In this document: one piece after another, positions 6,524 to 14,300 of the stretch
Position numbering within the stretch: position 1 is the first letter of the stretch
Layout: every line of letters starts with the position of its first letter
Source: Anaerolineales bacterium
Lineage (GTDB): Bacteria > Chloroflexota > Anaerolineae > Anaerolineales > DRMV01
DNA: 16,003 nt
Assembly (NCBI GenBank): GCA_027026295.1
Contig: JALVOR010000132.1
Coordinates: forward strand, 1 to 16,003
Direction: 5' to 3'
Translations under genes and position numbers: made by a program
Notes under the pieces: generated by a model
What the model saw: the letters and a program-made list of their open reading frames with translations, nothing else
Database searches by the model: none
What the model was told of the DNA's origin: nothing

Positions 6524-7300
6524 ATGGAAAGAGAAATTATCTTAAAAGCCCAAAATGTTTCCAAGCACTTCGGTGGTTTGGCTGCGGTCAACGAGGTTAG
6601 CATGGATATCTTCCGTGGTGAAATCCTGGGGTTGATTGGCCCTAACGGCGCAGGCAAAACCACCTTTGTCAACGTAATCACCGGCATGCTCCCCATTACC
6701 GGGGGCAGAGTGTTCTTCAAAGACAGGGATATTACCGGCTGGCCTGCCTATAAAATTGGGCGTACAGGCATTGCCCGTACATTCCAGATTGTCAAGCCTT
6801 TTCGGGGCATGACAGTGCGGGAAAACGTCGCGGTGGGTGCAATGTTCGGTCACAACGGTCACAAACATTCCACGAAAACCGCGCTGAAGAAGGCTGATGA
6901 GGTGCTCGACTTTGTGGGCATGGGGCACCTGAAAGAGCGCCACGCCGATGAACTGACCTTGCCTTATCTCAAACGGCTGGAACTGGCTAAAGCCCTGGCG
7001 ATGGAACCGGAATTGCTGTTTCTGGATGAGGTGATGGCTGGTTTGAATCCCAAAGAAATCGAATCGGCCATGGAGTTGGTAAAGCGTGTCAATCAACAGG
7101 GAATTACCATCCTCGTCATTGAACACGTGATGAAGGCCATCGCTGGTATCACTGACCGCGTTTTTGTGCTCAATTTCGGCGCAGAGTTGGCGCAAGGCAC
7201 ACCCGAAGAAGTGCTCAATCACCCCCAAGTGATTAAAGCCTACCTGGGTGAAAAATTCGTTGAACGCCAAAAACGTAAGCAGACGATGCGGGATGCGTAG
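6524..7300 (+). CDS. livG: Branched-chain amino acid-type ABC transporter, ATPase LivG
   Basis: This 258-residue cytoplasmic ATPase energises import with LivF. Walker A is GPNGAGKTT (residues 39-47), the Q-loop is FQIVKPFRGMTV (Q88), Walker B is LLFLDEVMAGLNP (D168, E169) and the switch histidine is H201 (VIEHVM). The ABC signature is degenerate: where LSxGQ is expected, residues 145-152 read LTLPYLKR. The sequence continues with LELAKALAMEPELL, as in a LivG subgroup with modified signatures. Because LivF has a canonical LSGGE, the pair would form one canonical and one degenerate ATP site. The ATG is 2 bases after the livM stop; its weak Shine-Dalgarno (AAGGTG) lies inside livM. Confidence 0.93.
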   Translation: MEREIILKAQNVSKHFGGLAAVNEVSMDIFRGEILGLIGPNGAGKTTFVNVITGMLPITGGRVFFKDRDITGWPAYKIGRTGIARTFQIVKPFRGMTVRENVAVGAMFGHNGHKHSTKTALKKADEVLDFVGMGHLKERHADELTLPYLKRLELAKALAMEPELLFLDEVMAGLNPKEIESAMELVKRVNQQGITILVIEHVMKAIAGITDRVFVLNFGAELAQGTPEEVLNHPQVIKAYLGEKFVERQKRKQTMRDA

Positions 7301-7311
7301 GAAGGAGTGCC

Positions 7312-8019
7312 ATGATGCTTGAGATAAAGAACTTGAACGTAGGGTACGGAGAAGTACAGGTACTTTGGGATATCGACATGGAAGTGAAAGAGGGCGAAGT
7401 CGTTGCCCTCGTGGGTTCCAACGGCGCAGGGAAAACCACCCTGCTCTATACCATCTCGGGTTTGCTGCACCCCATGTCTGGCAGTATTCGCTTCAACGGG
7501 CAGGAGATCGCAGGACTGCCCTCGGAAGAGATCGTAGATTTGGGCATCACCCAGGTGCCTCAGGGACGCAAACTTTTCGCCGGCATGACGGTGAAAGAAA
7601 ACATCCTGATGGGCGCGTACCACCGCAAAGACAAAAAGCAAATCCAAAAGGATTATGAATTTGTGCTTGAGTTGTTCCCGCGGATGGCTGAGCGTTTGAG
7701 CCAGCCTGCCGGCAGCCTTTCCGGTGGTGAACAGCAAATGTGCGCTGTGGCACGCGGCCTGATGGCGGCGCCGAAACTCTTGATGATCGACGAACTCTCG
7801 CTGGGTTTGGCTCCCATCATCGTGGAAAACATCTACGAAGCCGTCAGCGAGGTCATTAAGCGCGGCACAACCGTACTCATTGTGGAGCAAGACGTCATGC
7901 TCGCCCTGGAACAGGCGGATAGGGCTTACGTCCTGGATGTCGGGCATATGAGAATGAGCGGCCCAGCCAAGGAAATGATGGACAATCCTGTCATCAAGGA
8001 AGCCTACCTTGGGCTGTAA
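7312..8019 (+). CDS. livF: Branched-chain amino acid-type ABC transporter, ATPase LivF
   Basis: This 235-residue second ATPase of the importer is intact. Walker A is GSNGAGKTT (residues 35-43), the Q-loop region is VPQGRKLFAGMTV (about residues 82-94), the ABC signature is LSGGEQQ (136-142) and Walker B is LLMIDELSLGLAP (D160, E161). The usual switch histidine is replaced by glutamine in VEQD (191-194), which is normal for LivF (EQN/EQD). The ATG at 7312 (or 7315, two adjacent ATGs) follows AAGGAG at 7302-7307, and the gap to livG is 11 bases. A terminator 8 bases after the stop closes the operon. Confidence 0.94.
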   Translation: MMLEIKNLNVGYGEVQVLWDIDMEVKEGEVVALVGSNGAGKTTLLYTISGLLHPMSGSIRFNGQEIAGLPSEEIVDLGITQVPQGRKLFAGMTVKENILMGAYHRKDKKQIQKDYEFVLELFPRMAERLSQPAGSLSGGEQQMCAVARGLMAAPKLLMIDELSLGLAPIIVENIYEAVSEVIKRGTTVLIVEQDVMLALEQADRAYVLDVGHMRMSGPAKEMMDNPVIKEAYLGL

Positions 8020-8027
8020 GCGAAGCA

Positions 8028-8055
8028 AAATCAGCCCCCGGCAGGGGGCTGATTT
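8028..8055 (+). terminator. Terminator of the liv operon
   Basis: A perfect 12-base inverted repeat, AAATCAGCCCCC (8028-8039) and GGGGGCTGATTT (8044-8055), has the tetraloop GGCA and starts 8 bases after the livF stop. The following T-tract is short and interrupted (TTTCGTTT), so read-through into the CoA-transferase gene remains possible. Confidence 0.85.
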
Positions 8056-8091
8056 CGTTTCTGCCGTCTTGACGTTTTGAGGAGCGCGTTT

Positions 8092-9291
8092 ATGCCATCG
8101 CAGGCTGATTTGCCATTGAAGGGTGTTCGGGTTATCGACTGCTCTCGCGTATTGGCAGGCCCGTATGCCACCATGGTGCTGGGCGACATGGGAGCCGACG
8201 TCATCAAAGTCGAGCGCCCCGGCTCGGGCGATGACACCCGCGCCTGGGGGCCGCCCTTTGCCGCCGGCGAGAGCGCCTATTACCTTTCCATCAACCGCAA
8301 CAAGCGCAGCATCACCCTGAACCTGAAAAGTGAAGAAGGCAAGAGCATTCTCAGGAAACTCGTTGCCGATGCCGATGTTTTGGTAGAGAATTTCAAGGCG
8401 GGCGATTTCGACCGCATGGGAATCGGTTATGAGGCCCTGAGAAAAATTAACCCCGGCCTGGTCTATTGTTCCATCACCGGCTATGGCGCTTCAGGCCCCT
8501 ATGCCTCCAAACCGGGATACGACTTCATGCTTCAGGCCGAGGGTGGCATCATGAGCATTACCGGCCCTGCCGATGGTGAACCTTACAAAGTCGGCGTTGC
8601 CATCGTTGACGTGACGGCGGGGCTGTATGCTGCCAATGCCATTCAGGCCGCCCTGCGTTACAAAGAGCAAACCGGAAAAGGGCAAAAAGTGGAAGTTTCT
8701 CTTTTTGAATCCCAGATTGCTTGGTTAATCAACGTGGCTTCGGCCTATCTGGTTTCGGGTGAACAACCTAAACGCTATGGCAATGCTCACCCGAATATCG
8801 TGCCTTATGAAACCTTTCCCACTGCGGACGGCTATATCGCGGCTGGTGCAGGGAACAATGCCCAATTTGCCCGTTTCTGCAGGGTTTTGGGGTTGGAAGA
8901 CCTCGCTGACGACCCGCGTTTTAAAACCAATGCCGACAGGGTCAAGAACCGCCACCTCCTTATTCCTCTCCTTAGAGAACGTTTTCGTACCCGCAGCAGC
9001 CGGGAATGGATATCGGCGCTGGAGGCAGCCCAGATTCCCTGTGCTCCCATTAATACCCTCGATAGAGTGTTTGCGCATCCCCAAACCAGGGCCCGCGAAA
9101 TGCTGGTAGAGGTCGAGCACCCCACGATTGGGCGGCTGAAGATGGTTGGTTTACCCTATAAACTTTCGGGAACACCGCTGGGGATTTATCGCCACCCCCC
9201 GCTTTTGGGCGAACACACCGATGAAGTGCTTGGCGAACTGGGGTATTCCTCTGCTGAAATTGAAGATTTGCGCTCCAAAGGAGTTGTGTGA
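8092..9291 (+). CDS. Family III (CaiB/BaiF) CoA-transferase, SUGCT-like
   Basis: This 399-residue cytoplasmic enzyme moves CoA between carboxylic acids. Family marks are LPLKGVRVIDCSRVLAGPY at the N-terminus, GDMGADVIKVERPGSGDDTR (31-50), the expected catalytic aspartate D144 in KPGYDFMLQAEGG, and PPLLGEHTDEVL near the C-terminus. The stretch around IVPYETFPTADGYIAAGAGNNAQFARFC resembles human SUGCT (succinate-hydroxymethylglutarate CoA-transferase), including the GAGNN-QF motif. A dicarboxylic acceptor such as a glutarate-type acid is therefore plausible but unproven; formyl-, citramalyl- and carnitine-type transferases are alternatives. The ATG at 8092 has GAGGAG at 8079-8084. It stands alone after the liv terminator in the same direction. 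A role in catabolism of the imported compound is inferred from position only. Confidence 0.9.
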   Translation: MPSQADLPLKGVRVIDCSRVLAGPYATMVLGDMGADVIKVERPGSGDDTRAWGPPFAAGESAYYLSINRNKRSITLNLKSEEGKSILRKLVADADVLVENFKAGDFDRMGIGYEALRKINPGLVYCSITGYGASGPYASKPGYDFMLQAEGGIMSITGPADGEPYKVGVAIVDVTAGLYAANAIQAALRYKEQTGKGQKVEVSLFESQIAWLINVASAYLVSGEQPKRYGNAHPNIVPYETFPTADGYIAAGAGNNAQFARFCRVLGLEDLADDPRFKTNADRVKNRHLLIPLLRERFRTRSSREWISALEAAQIPCAPINTLDRVFAHPQTRAREMLVEVEHPTIGRLKMVGLPYKLSGTPLGIYRHPPLLGEHTDEVLGELGYSSAEIEDLRSKGVV

Positions 9292-9386
9292 CGTCGTGCC
9301 GGGAGGTGTTCGTTTTTGGCCGGATTATGAGGCTTTTGGAAAGCGCTGGAGCACCGGGATTCCCCCTACCCAAGGGGCTGGAATCG

Positions 9387-9395
9387 TGGTATAAG
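9387..9395 (+). promoter_or_regulatory. Candidate extended -10 promoter before a folded intergenic region
   Basis: TGGTATAAG (TG at 9387-9388, hexamer TATAAG at 9390-9395) fits an extended -10 element. No -35 hexamer is obvious, as is tolerated for this promoter class. A start near 9402 would place transcription about ten bases before the closing helix of the candidate RNA at 9413-9597. It could also serve xseB with a long leader. Confidence 0.4.
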
Positions 9396-9412
9396 AAAGG
9401 TGCCCTGCTGTG

Positions 9413-9597
9413 CTCGTGATGCGGCGACGACCGGTTTTGCCCCAACACCTTCTCTCATGGGGCCAATCTCGCGGGCGGCGAAGCGATAGGCCTGAGCCAA
9501 GGCTGACCCGCCCGGGGCGGCCCCCTCCTGCGAATGCAGGAGCAAAACTGGGCAGCACACGGCACGGTGGGGCATTTTGCTGCCAACGCATCGCGGG
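9413..9597 (+). ncRNA. Candidate structured RNA (or long xseB leader), unknown class
   Basis: The roughly 400 bases between the CoA-transferase gene and xseB hold no credible gene, but they fold by inspection. The closing helix is CTCGTGATGCG (9413-9423) with CGCATCGCGGG (9587-9597), 11 pairs with two G-U. Inside are GGGGCC (9459-9464) with GGCCCC (9519-9524), enclosing CGGGCGG (9472-9478) with CCGCCCG (9508-9514). A perfect hairpin CTCCTGC/GCAGGAG (9525-9542) and GGCAGCA (9551-9557) with TGCTGCC (9578-9584) complete it. These are mutually compatible and give a four-way junction. GC-rich sequence forms stems easily, and no known RNA family or terminator was recognised, so this is a hypothesis. 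Confidence 0.4.
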
Positions 9598-9696
9598 GGA
9601 AAGCGTGCACTACTGGATGGCCGACGAATTGTATAACCCTATGCCGATTTTTTTGGTACACTAAAGCCCGCACACATTCCTTGTTGGGAGCAGGTT

Positions 9697-9936
9697 ATGG
9701 ATGAAACATTGGCAGCCTCGGTTGCCAAACTTTCCTATGAAGAAGCCCTGAAAGCGCTGGAAGGCGTCGTGGCGGCGTTGGAAAGCGAGGAGCACCCGTT
9801 GGAAGAATCACTGACGCTGTATGCACGCGGGCAGGCGTTGTTACAGCATTGCCGCCGCTTGCTGCAGGAAGCCGAGTTGAAGGTGCAGCGCCTCGCGGGC
9901 GATGAAGTTGTACCGTTTTCCGACGAAACTGCCTGA
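9697..9936 (+). CDS. xseB: Exodeoxyribonuclease VII small subunit
   Basis: This 79-residue helical protein matches the family closely: LSYEEALKALEGVVAALESEEHPLEESL (residues 11-38), LYARGQALLQHCRRLLQEAELKV (41-63), then a short acidic tail. Several copies bind one XseA large subunit to form exonuclease VII, which degrades single-stranded DNA from both ends during repair. The ATG at 9697 follows GGGAGCAGG. The large-subunit gene, often adjacent in other bacteria, is not in this window. The next gene begins 3 bases after the stop, so xseB heads a three-gene unit with a DivPAP protein and an rRNA methyltransferase. Confidence 0.92.
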   Translation: MDETLAASVAKLSYEEALKALEGVVAALESEEHPLEESLTLYARGQALLQHCRRLLQEAELKVQRLAGDEVVPFSDETA

Positions 9937-9939
9937 ACC

Positions 9940-10395
9940 ATGAGCGCTTGGCTGCACAACACGGTTTTCTGGGCGGCATTTCTGGCGTGGGGGCTGGCGC
10001 AAGGGGGCAAAGTGCCGCTGGCTCTTCTGCGGCGGCGCAAATGGGATTGGGGCTTGCTGGTCAGCCCGGGCGGCATGCCGAGTTCTCATTCGGCGCTGGT
10101 TTCGGCAGCCGCGACGGCGGCAGGTTTGTGCCGGGGTTTTGATTCGTCTCTCTTTGGCGTTGCCGTGGCTTTTGCCGCGGTGGTCATCTACGACGCTACA
10201 GGCATTCGGCGGCAGGCGGGCGAACACGCCTCCCTCATCAACCGCATTGTGGAAGACCTGCAGGGCGGCCATTTCCCCGATGGTAGGGCGCTGCGCGAAG
10301 TGCTGGGGCACACCCCGTGGGAAGCCTTCTGGGGCGTGCTGCTGGGCGTGGCTTCGGCCTGGCTGGTGTGGCTGTGGATGTGCCCGGCAGGCTGA
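9940..10395 (+). CDS. DivPAP/YuiD-family membrane protein (acid phosphatase/vanadium-haloperoxidase related)
   Basis: This 151-residue protein belongs to the DUF212 (PF02681, DivPAP) family. Its marks are SPGGMPSSHSALVSA (residues 42-56, the PAP2-like SSHS motif), VVIYDATGIRRQAGEHASLIN (81-101) and LREVLGHTPWEAFWGVLLG (118-136). It has hydrophobic segments near residues 6-20, 51-63, 72-86 and 126-146, so it is an integral membrane protein. Family members are annotated as related to phosphatidic acid phosphatases, but the exact reaction is not established here. The ATG is 3 bases after the xseB stop, with weak Shine-Dalgarno sequence inside xseB; the methyltransferase gene follows 12 bases after its stop. 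The family call is firm, the function is not. Confidence 0.9.
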   Translation: MSAWLHNTVFWAAFLAWGLAQGGKVPLALLRRRKWDWGLLVSPGGMPSSHSALVSAAATAAGLCRGFDSSLFGVAVAFAAVVIYDATGIRRQAGEHASLINRIVEDLQGGHFPDGRALREVLGHTPWEAFWGVLLGVASAWLVWLWMCPAG

Positions 10396-10407
10396 TTTGA
10401 GGTGACG

Positions 10408-11781
10408 ATGGAACTCCCCCCGCTGTTCGTGGATCGTATGGCGCGGCTGCTGGGCGATGAATATGCCGCTTTCCGGGAGGCTCTGCAAGGCCGCCCCCAT
10501 GTTGGCCTGCGCGTCAACACCCTCAAACTCTCGGTGGAAGATTTTGCCGCCCGCTCGCCCTTTGCGCTGGAACCCGTGCCGTGGTGTCGCGCTGGTTTCC
10601 GTGTGACCGATGGGCAGCGCCCCGGCAAGCATCCTTACCACGCCGCGGGGCTGTATTATTTGCAAGAGCCATCGGCCATGGCGCCCGCGGAGGTGCTTGC
10701 CCCTCGCCCCGGCGAGCGGGTGTTGGATTTGGCCGCTGCCCCTGGTGGCAAAACTACTCACCTCGCCACCCTGATGCAAAATCAGGGCTTGCTGTTTGCC
10801 AACGACGTGCAGCCCAAGCGCGTTCACGAAATGACGAACAACCTCGACCGCTGGGGCGCGACCAACCTCGCCGTGCTGACCGAGCAACCGCGCCGCCTTG
10901 CCGAGCGGCTGGGGGCGTTTTTCGACCGCGTGCTGGTCGATGCCCCCTGCTCTGGCGAGGGCATGTTCCGCAAAGACGCCGCTGCCCGCCGCACGTGGAC
11001 GCCCAACCACGTTGCCCGCTGCGCCCGCATTCAGGAAGGCATTTTGCGCCACGCGGCGCGGCTGGTGCGCCCGGGCGGGGTGCTGCTTTACAGCACGTGC
11101 ACCTTTGCCCCCGAAGAAGACGAGGGTACCATTGCCCGCTTTTTGAAAGCCTACCCCGATTTTTCGGTGGAACCCATCCCCGCGGAGCACGGCTTTGCCC
11201 CGGCCCGCCCCGAATGGGCTGACGCTCCCGAAGAAGTGCGCGGCGCGGTACGCCTGTGGCCGCACAAATTGCCGGGTGAAGGGCACTTTTTGGCGCGCTT
11301 GCACCGCGACGAAGACGCAGCGCCGCTGCCCTCGCCGCGCCCTTTCCGCCCGCGCCCACCGGGAGGCGAATTGTGGGCGCAATATCGCGATTTCGTGGCG
11401 CAGACATTGCGCGAGGAGCCTGCTCCGCGGCACCGCCTGGCGGTTTTCGGCAACCGGCTGTATGCCCTGCCCGAAGGTTTACCCGACCTTGCCGGGCTGC
11501 GGGTGGCGCGCTTTGGCTGGTGGTTGGGGACGTTCAAGACAGGGCGCTTTGAGCCTGCTCACGCCCTTGCCCTGGTCCTGCGCGCTGCAGATTTCCACCA
11601 CACGGTGGATTTCCCCGCCGATGCCCCTGAAGCCCTTGCCTACCTGCGGCGGCAGCCGCTGGCTTCGGCAGGTTCCAACGGCTGGGTAGTGGTCACGGTG
11701 GATGGCTTCCCGTTGGGATGGGCCAAGCGGGTGCATGGTGTGCTCAAGAGCCGCGCGCCGCGGTGGTTGGGACGGATTTAG
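10408..11781 (+). CDS. RsmF-like rRNA (cytosine-C5) methyltransferase, NOL1/NOP2/Sun family
   Basis: This 457-residue cytoplasmic enzyme transfers a methyl group from S-adenosylmethionine to C5 of an rRNA cytosine. An N-terminal RNA-binding region (LRVNTLK, YYLQEPSAMAPAEVL) leads into the Rossmann core. Motif I is LDLAAAPGGKTTHLA (106-120), then NDVQPKR. Motif IV is VDAPCSGEGMFRKD with C181 (product release), and motif VI is LLYSTCTFAPEEDE with C231 (nucleophile). The C-terminal third (VDGFPLGWAKRVHGVLKSRAPRW) is the PUA-like tail seen in RsmF/YebU and related Gram-positive enzymes, which separates it from the shorter RsmB class. The ATG at 10408 is preferred over GTG at 10402, which overlaps the GAGG ribosome site. 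The target nucleotide is not predictable with certainty. Confidence 0.9.
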   Translation: MELPPLFVDRMARLLGDEYAAFREALQGRPHVGLRVNTLKLSVEDFAARSPFALEPVPWCRAGFRVTDGQRPGKHPYHAAGLYYLQEPSAMAPAEVLAPRPGERVLDLAAAPGGKTTHLATLMQNQGLLFANDVQPKRVHEMTNNLDRWGATNLAVLTEQPRRLAERLGAFFDRVLVDAPCSGEGMFRKDAAARRTWTPNHVARCARIQEGILRHAARLVRPGGVLLYSTCTFAPEEDEGTIARFLKAYPDFSVEPIPAEHGFAPARPEWADAPEEVRGAVRLWPHKLPGEGHFLARLHRDEDAAPLPSPRPFRPRPPGGELWAQYRDFVAQTLREEPAPRHRLAVFGNRLYALPEGLPDLAGLRVARFGWWLGTFKTGRFEPAHALALVLRAADFHHTVDFPADAPEALAYLRRQPLASAGSNGWVVVTVDGFPLGWAKRVHGVLKSRAPRWLGRI

Positions 11782-11857
11782 GGGGCGTGTTCAGCCTGAG
11801 AAAATCGCCCGCGTCTGTGTTTTTCTGTCTGCGTAATCTGCAGTTTTTGCCGGGGGC

Positions 11858-13852
11858 TCAGTGTGCTGGGGGAATCGCGTAGAGGGTGTAATTGCCCTGC
11901 GCGGCGGTTTCCGTGAGGGTGTTCAGGAAGTCTTCCAGCGCGAGGATGCGCAGGGGCGTCATTTTCTCTGCTTCGTTTTCTACCATGAAATTCATCCCCC
12001 AGCGGTAAAGCAGCACATGGGTATAGCCTTCGGTCTGCAGTTCGTGCAGCACGCCGTCGGGAGAACCATCGTGTTGCAGATACCATGCCCAGTGGTCGAG
12101 ACTTGCATCGGGCAAAATATCGCGCTGCACGCCATAACTGCGCGGCTCGAAGAGGAAGAAAATTTTGGCGTGTGGCGTGGTGTGTTGCTGCAAAAGTTGG
12201 GTGAGGTCGGCATAGTCGGGCAGGGCGCGGCGGTAGTACGAGGTGCGGGTTTCCAGGCCGAGCATGTAGGTGAGGGGGTGACGGTAGACGATGTTGACCC
12301 AGCCTTCCAGCAGGGTGGCGGCGGTCACCAACATGACTGCCCATGTGAGCACATAACGTACCTGCAGCACGCCGGGAATGTGAAGACGCCGCGCCCGCTG
12401 CACGCCGTGGGCCGTGGGAATAGCGAAGAGGAGAATTTGGGGTAAGAGAAAACGGGTTTGCCAGAAGGGTTTTGATAGCGCCACGCCTGCACTCCACAGG
12501 GTTGCTCCGAAGCAAAGGTAAATTCCCCACAATTGTTTGGCCGTTTGCACTCGGTCGCTGGCGCGATGATGTACCCATGCTGCAAGCGTAAAGGGAAAGA
12601 GGGCGAGAAAAATTGGCCCGATGCGGCTTTGATAGTAGCCTGTGTCACGATATCCGAGGGTGGCTTCCCACGGCAGCAGCAGCCAGCGCACAGGCGAGAA
12701 GCCGATGCCGGTGTGGGGTTCTCCTAACCAGGTTGCCCGGAAGGCATCCCAAAAGCGTCCCCCAAAGACAAAGGGATAGAACGGGTTGCCCATGAAAATC
12801 AGGTTGCGGGCGTACCAGGGGGCAACCACAAGGAAGGTGGCAGCACCGAAGACGGCTACCGTATGGAGGCGTTCCCGCCATGGGCGGGGCGGGGAAGGCC
12901 TCAGCAGGAAAACGGCCATCGCGAGGGGCAGCACCACCGCGGTGTGCTTGATGCTCATGGCCAGCCCCGCGAGGATGGCTGCGGGCAGCATCTTCCTTGT
13001 TGTGTTGGCTTCCTGTTGGCTGAACTTCCAGAGGGCATAAAGCGCGCCGATGCTGTAAAATGCCAGGGGGAAGTCGGTGTAGGCTCCCGGCGCAACGGTA
13101 AAAATCAGCGGCATGCTGAGCAGGATAACGAAGGCAAAGCGCCCGGTGCGGCTGCCGTAGGCTTCCTGTGCCCAGTGCACCACGAGATAAGCCGCCCCGA
13201 AGGCGTAAGCCAGCCCCACGAGTTGCGCCGCGCGGTCGCTGTGCAGTGCCAGCCCCCACGTAAAAACGCCTTCCACCAAGCCGGGATGCCAGAAGGGGTA
13301 AACCGGCCATGGTTGCAGGCGGCCATATTTGAGCAGCCACTCGGGCTGGGCGAGGTGGTAAAGCAGGGCGTCGAAACCTTCAGGCGGGGCGAGGGCAAGG
13401 GCAAGCAATGGTAGCCCTGCCGCCAGCCACCAGCCCTTGTAAGGTAATGGCAGCATCAGGTACTCTTTGGGAAACTGCCGCAGCCGGAAAAGGGCAAGTG
13501 GCAGGCCAATGGCAAACAATCCCTGGAACACAAGGGGTTTTGCCCAGCCTGCCATGCCTAACGTGAGGGTGACGAGCGCCATTGCCCCCAGCCCGATGCC
13601 TGCGCCGAGGAGCGACGCGCTGGGGGCTGGTGGGGTGGCGGGCAAAGGGAAGGCAGCAAGGGCGGCTTGCCCCACAGCCAGCCCGATGGTGAGCAGCCCT
13701 GCAGCGACTGCCACAGCCCACAGGGTTTTGCCCAGCCCTGCGAACACCCCGGCGGGGATGGGACGCTGGGTACTGTAGGTCAGGGCAATAGCCGCTGCCA
13801 GCCACAGGAACGCCCCTGACAAAACGACAACTGCAAGCGCTTTTTTCCGCAT
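11858..13852 (-). CDS. Large multi-pass membrane protein, GT-C-type glycosyltransferase-like
   Basis: This 664-residue protein has about ten or more hydrophobic segments and a soluble C-terminal region of about 110 residues. A long loop holds PPEGFDALLYHLAQPEWLLKYGRL (residues 157-180), with D161 placed like the catalytic acid of GT-C enzymes. It is followed by YPFWHPGLVEGVFTWG, and APGAYTDFPLAFYSIGALYALW (254-275) resembles the second loop of PMT/GT39-like proteins. GT-C enzymes use polyprenyl-phosphate sugars to glycosylate outside the membrane; donor and acceptor are unknown here. The ATG at 13852 (MRKKALAVVV) begins a positive-inside signal anchor. An upstream in-frame ATG would overlap dtd out of frame and is rejected. 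It lies 10 bases downstream of dtd, with a weak ribosome site. Confidence 0.75.
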   Translation of the reverse strand: MRKKALAVVVLSGAFLWLAAAIALTYSTQRPIPAGVFAGLGKTLWAVAVAAGLLTIGLAVGQAALAAFPLPATPPAPSASLLGAGIGLGAMALVTLTLGMAGWAKPLVFQGLFAIGLPLALFRLRQFPKEYLMLPLPYKGWWLAAGLPLLALALAPPEGFDALLYHLAQPEWLLKYGRLQPWPVYPFWHPGLVEGVFTWGLALHSDRAAQLVGLAYAFGAAYLVVHWAQEAYGSRTGRFAFVILLSMPLIFTVAPGAYTDFPLAFYSIGALYALWKFSQQEANTTRKMLPAAILAGLAMSIKHTAVVLPLAMAVFLLRPSPPRPWRERLHTVAVFGAATFLVVAPWYARNLIFMGNPFYPFVFGGRFWDAFRATWLGEPHTGIGFSPVRWLLLPWEATLGYRDTGYYQSRIGPIFLALFPFTLAAWVHHRASDRVQTAKQLWGIYLCFGATLWSAGVALSKPFWQTRFLLPQILLFAIPTAHGVQRARRLHIPGVLQVRYVLTWAVMLVTAATLLEGWVNIVYRHPLTYMLGLETRTSYYRRALPDYADLTQLLQQHTTPHAKIFFLFEPRSYGVQRDILPDASLDHWAWYLQHDGSPDGVLHELQTEGYTHVLLYRWGMNFMVENEAEKMTPLRILALEDFLNTLTETAAQGNYTLYAIPPAH

Positions 13853-13862
13853 GCTGTTGTCT

Positions 13863-14300
13863 TTACCGTTCCAGCCAGATGGTGACCGGCCCATCGTTGC
13901 ACAATGAAACTTCCATGTGTGCCCCGAACTCGCCCGTTTGCACGGGCACGCCTTCGGCTTCCAGCAGGGCGGCGAAGCGCTCGATGAGGGGGCTGGCAAT
14001 TTCCGGGCGTGCGGCGGCAACAAAAGCCGGACGGCGGCCTTTGCGCGTGTCGGCGTAGAGGGTGAACTGCGAGACCACTAAGGCTTCCCCTTTGACATCC
14101 AGCAGCGAAAGGTTGAGTTTGCCTGCTTCGTCCTCGAAAATGCGCAGGTTGGCGATTTTCTGCGCCAGATAGCGGGCTTCGGCTTCGCCATCGCCGTGGG
14201 TGACACCCACAAGCAGCACCACGCCTTGCCCGATTTCGGCAATGGTCTTCCCTTCTACGGTGACTTTGCCCCATTTGGCCCGTTGTAACAGTACTCGCAT
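13863..14300 (-). CDS. dtd: D-aminoacyl-tRNA deacylase
   Basis: This 145-residue cytoplasmic proofreading enzyme hydrolyses D-aminoacyl-tRNA (and glycyl-tRNA-Ala) so that D-residues do not enter translation. It begins [15 protein letters not shown] and carries both active-site motifs, SQFTLYAD (77-84) and NDGPVT (135-140), the latter with the Gly-cisPro pair G137-P138. Length and both motifs are canonical. The minus-strand ATG is preceded by GAGGGA. It is the first gene of a two-gene minus-strand unit with the GT-C-like protein, and it diverges from the gene at 14438. The functional link to the downstream membrane protein is not obvious. Confidence 0.95.
   Translation of the reverse strand: MRVLLQRAKWGKVTVEGKTIAEIGQGVVLLVGVTHGDGEAEARYLAQKIANLRIFEDEAGKLNLSLLDVKGEALVVSQFTLYADTRKGRRPAFVAAARPEIASPLIERFAALLEAEGVPVQTGEFGAHMEVSLCNDGPVTIWLER

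Noticed and set aside
9410..9664. Open frame of 84 codons before xseB
   Set aside because: Arginine/proline-rich translation typical of GC-rich noncoding sequence, no ribosome site, and it overlaps the candidate folded region.
9841..11433. Very long (530-codon) minus-strand frame opposite the DivPAP and methyltransferase genes
   Set aside because: Antisense shadow of well-supported GC-rich genes; its translation is rich in His/Gln/Arg with no motifs.
13853..14023. N-terminal extension of the GT-C-like gene into dtd
   Set aside because: The extension is an out-of-frame translation of dtd; the ATG at 13852 starts a normal signal anchor.
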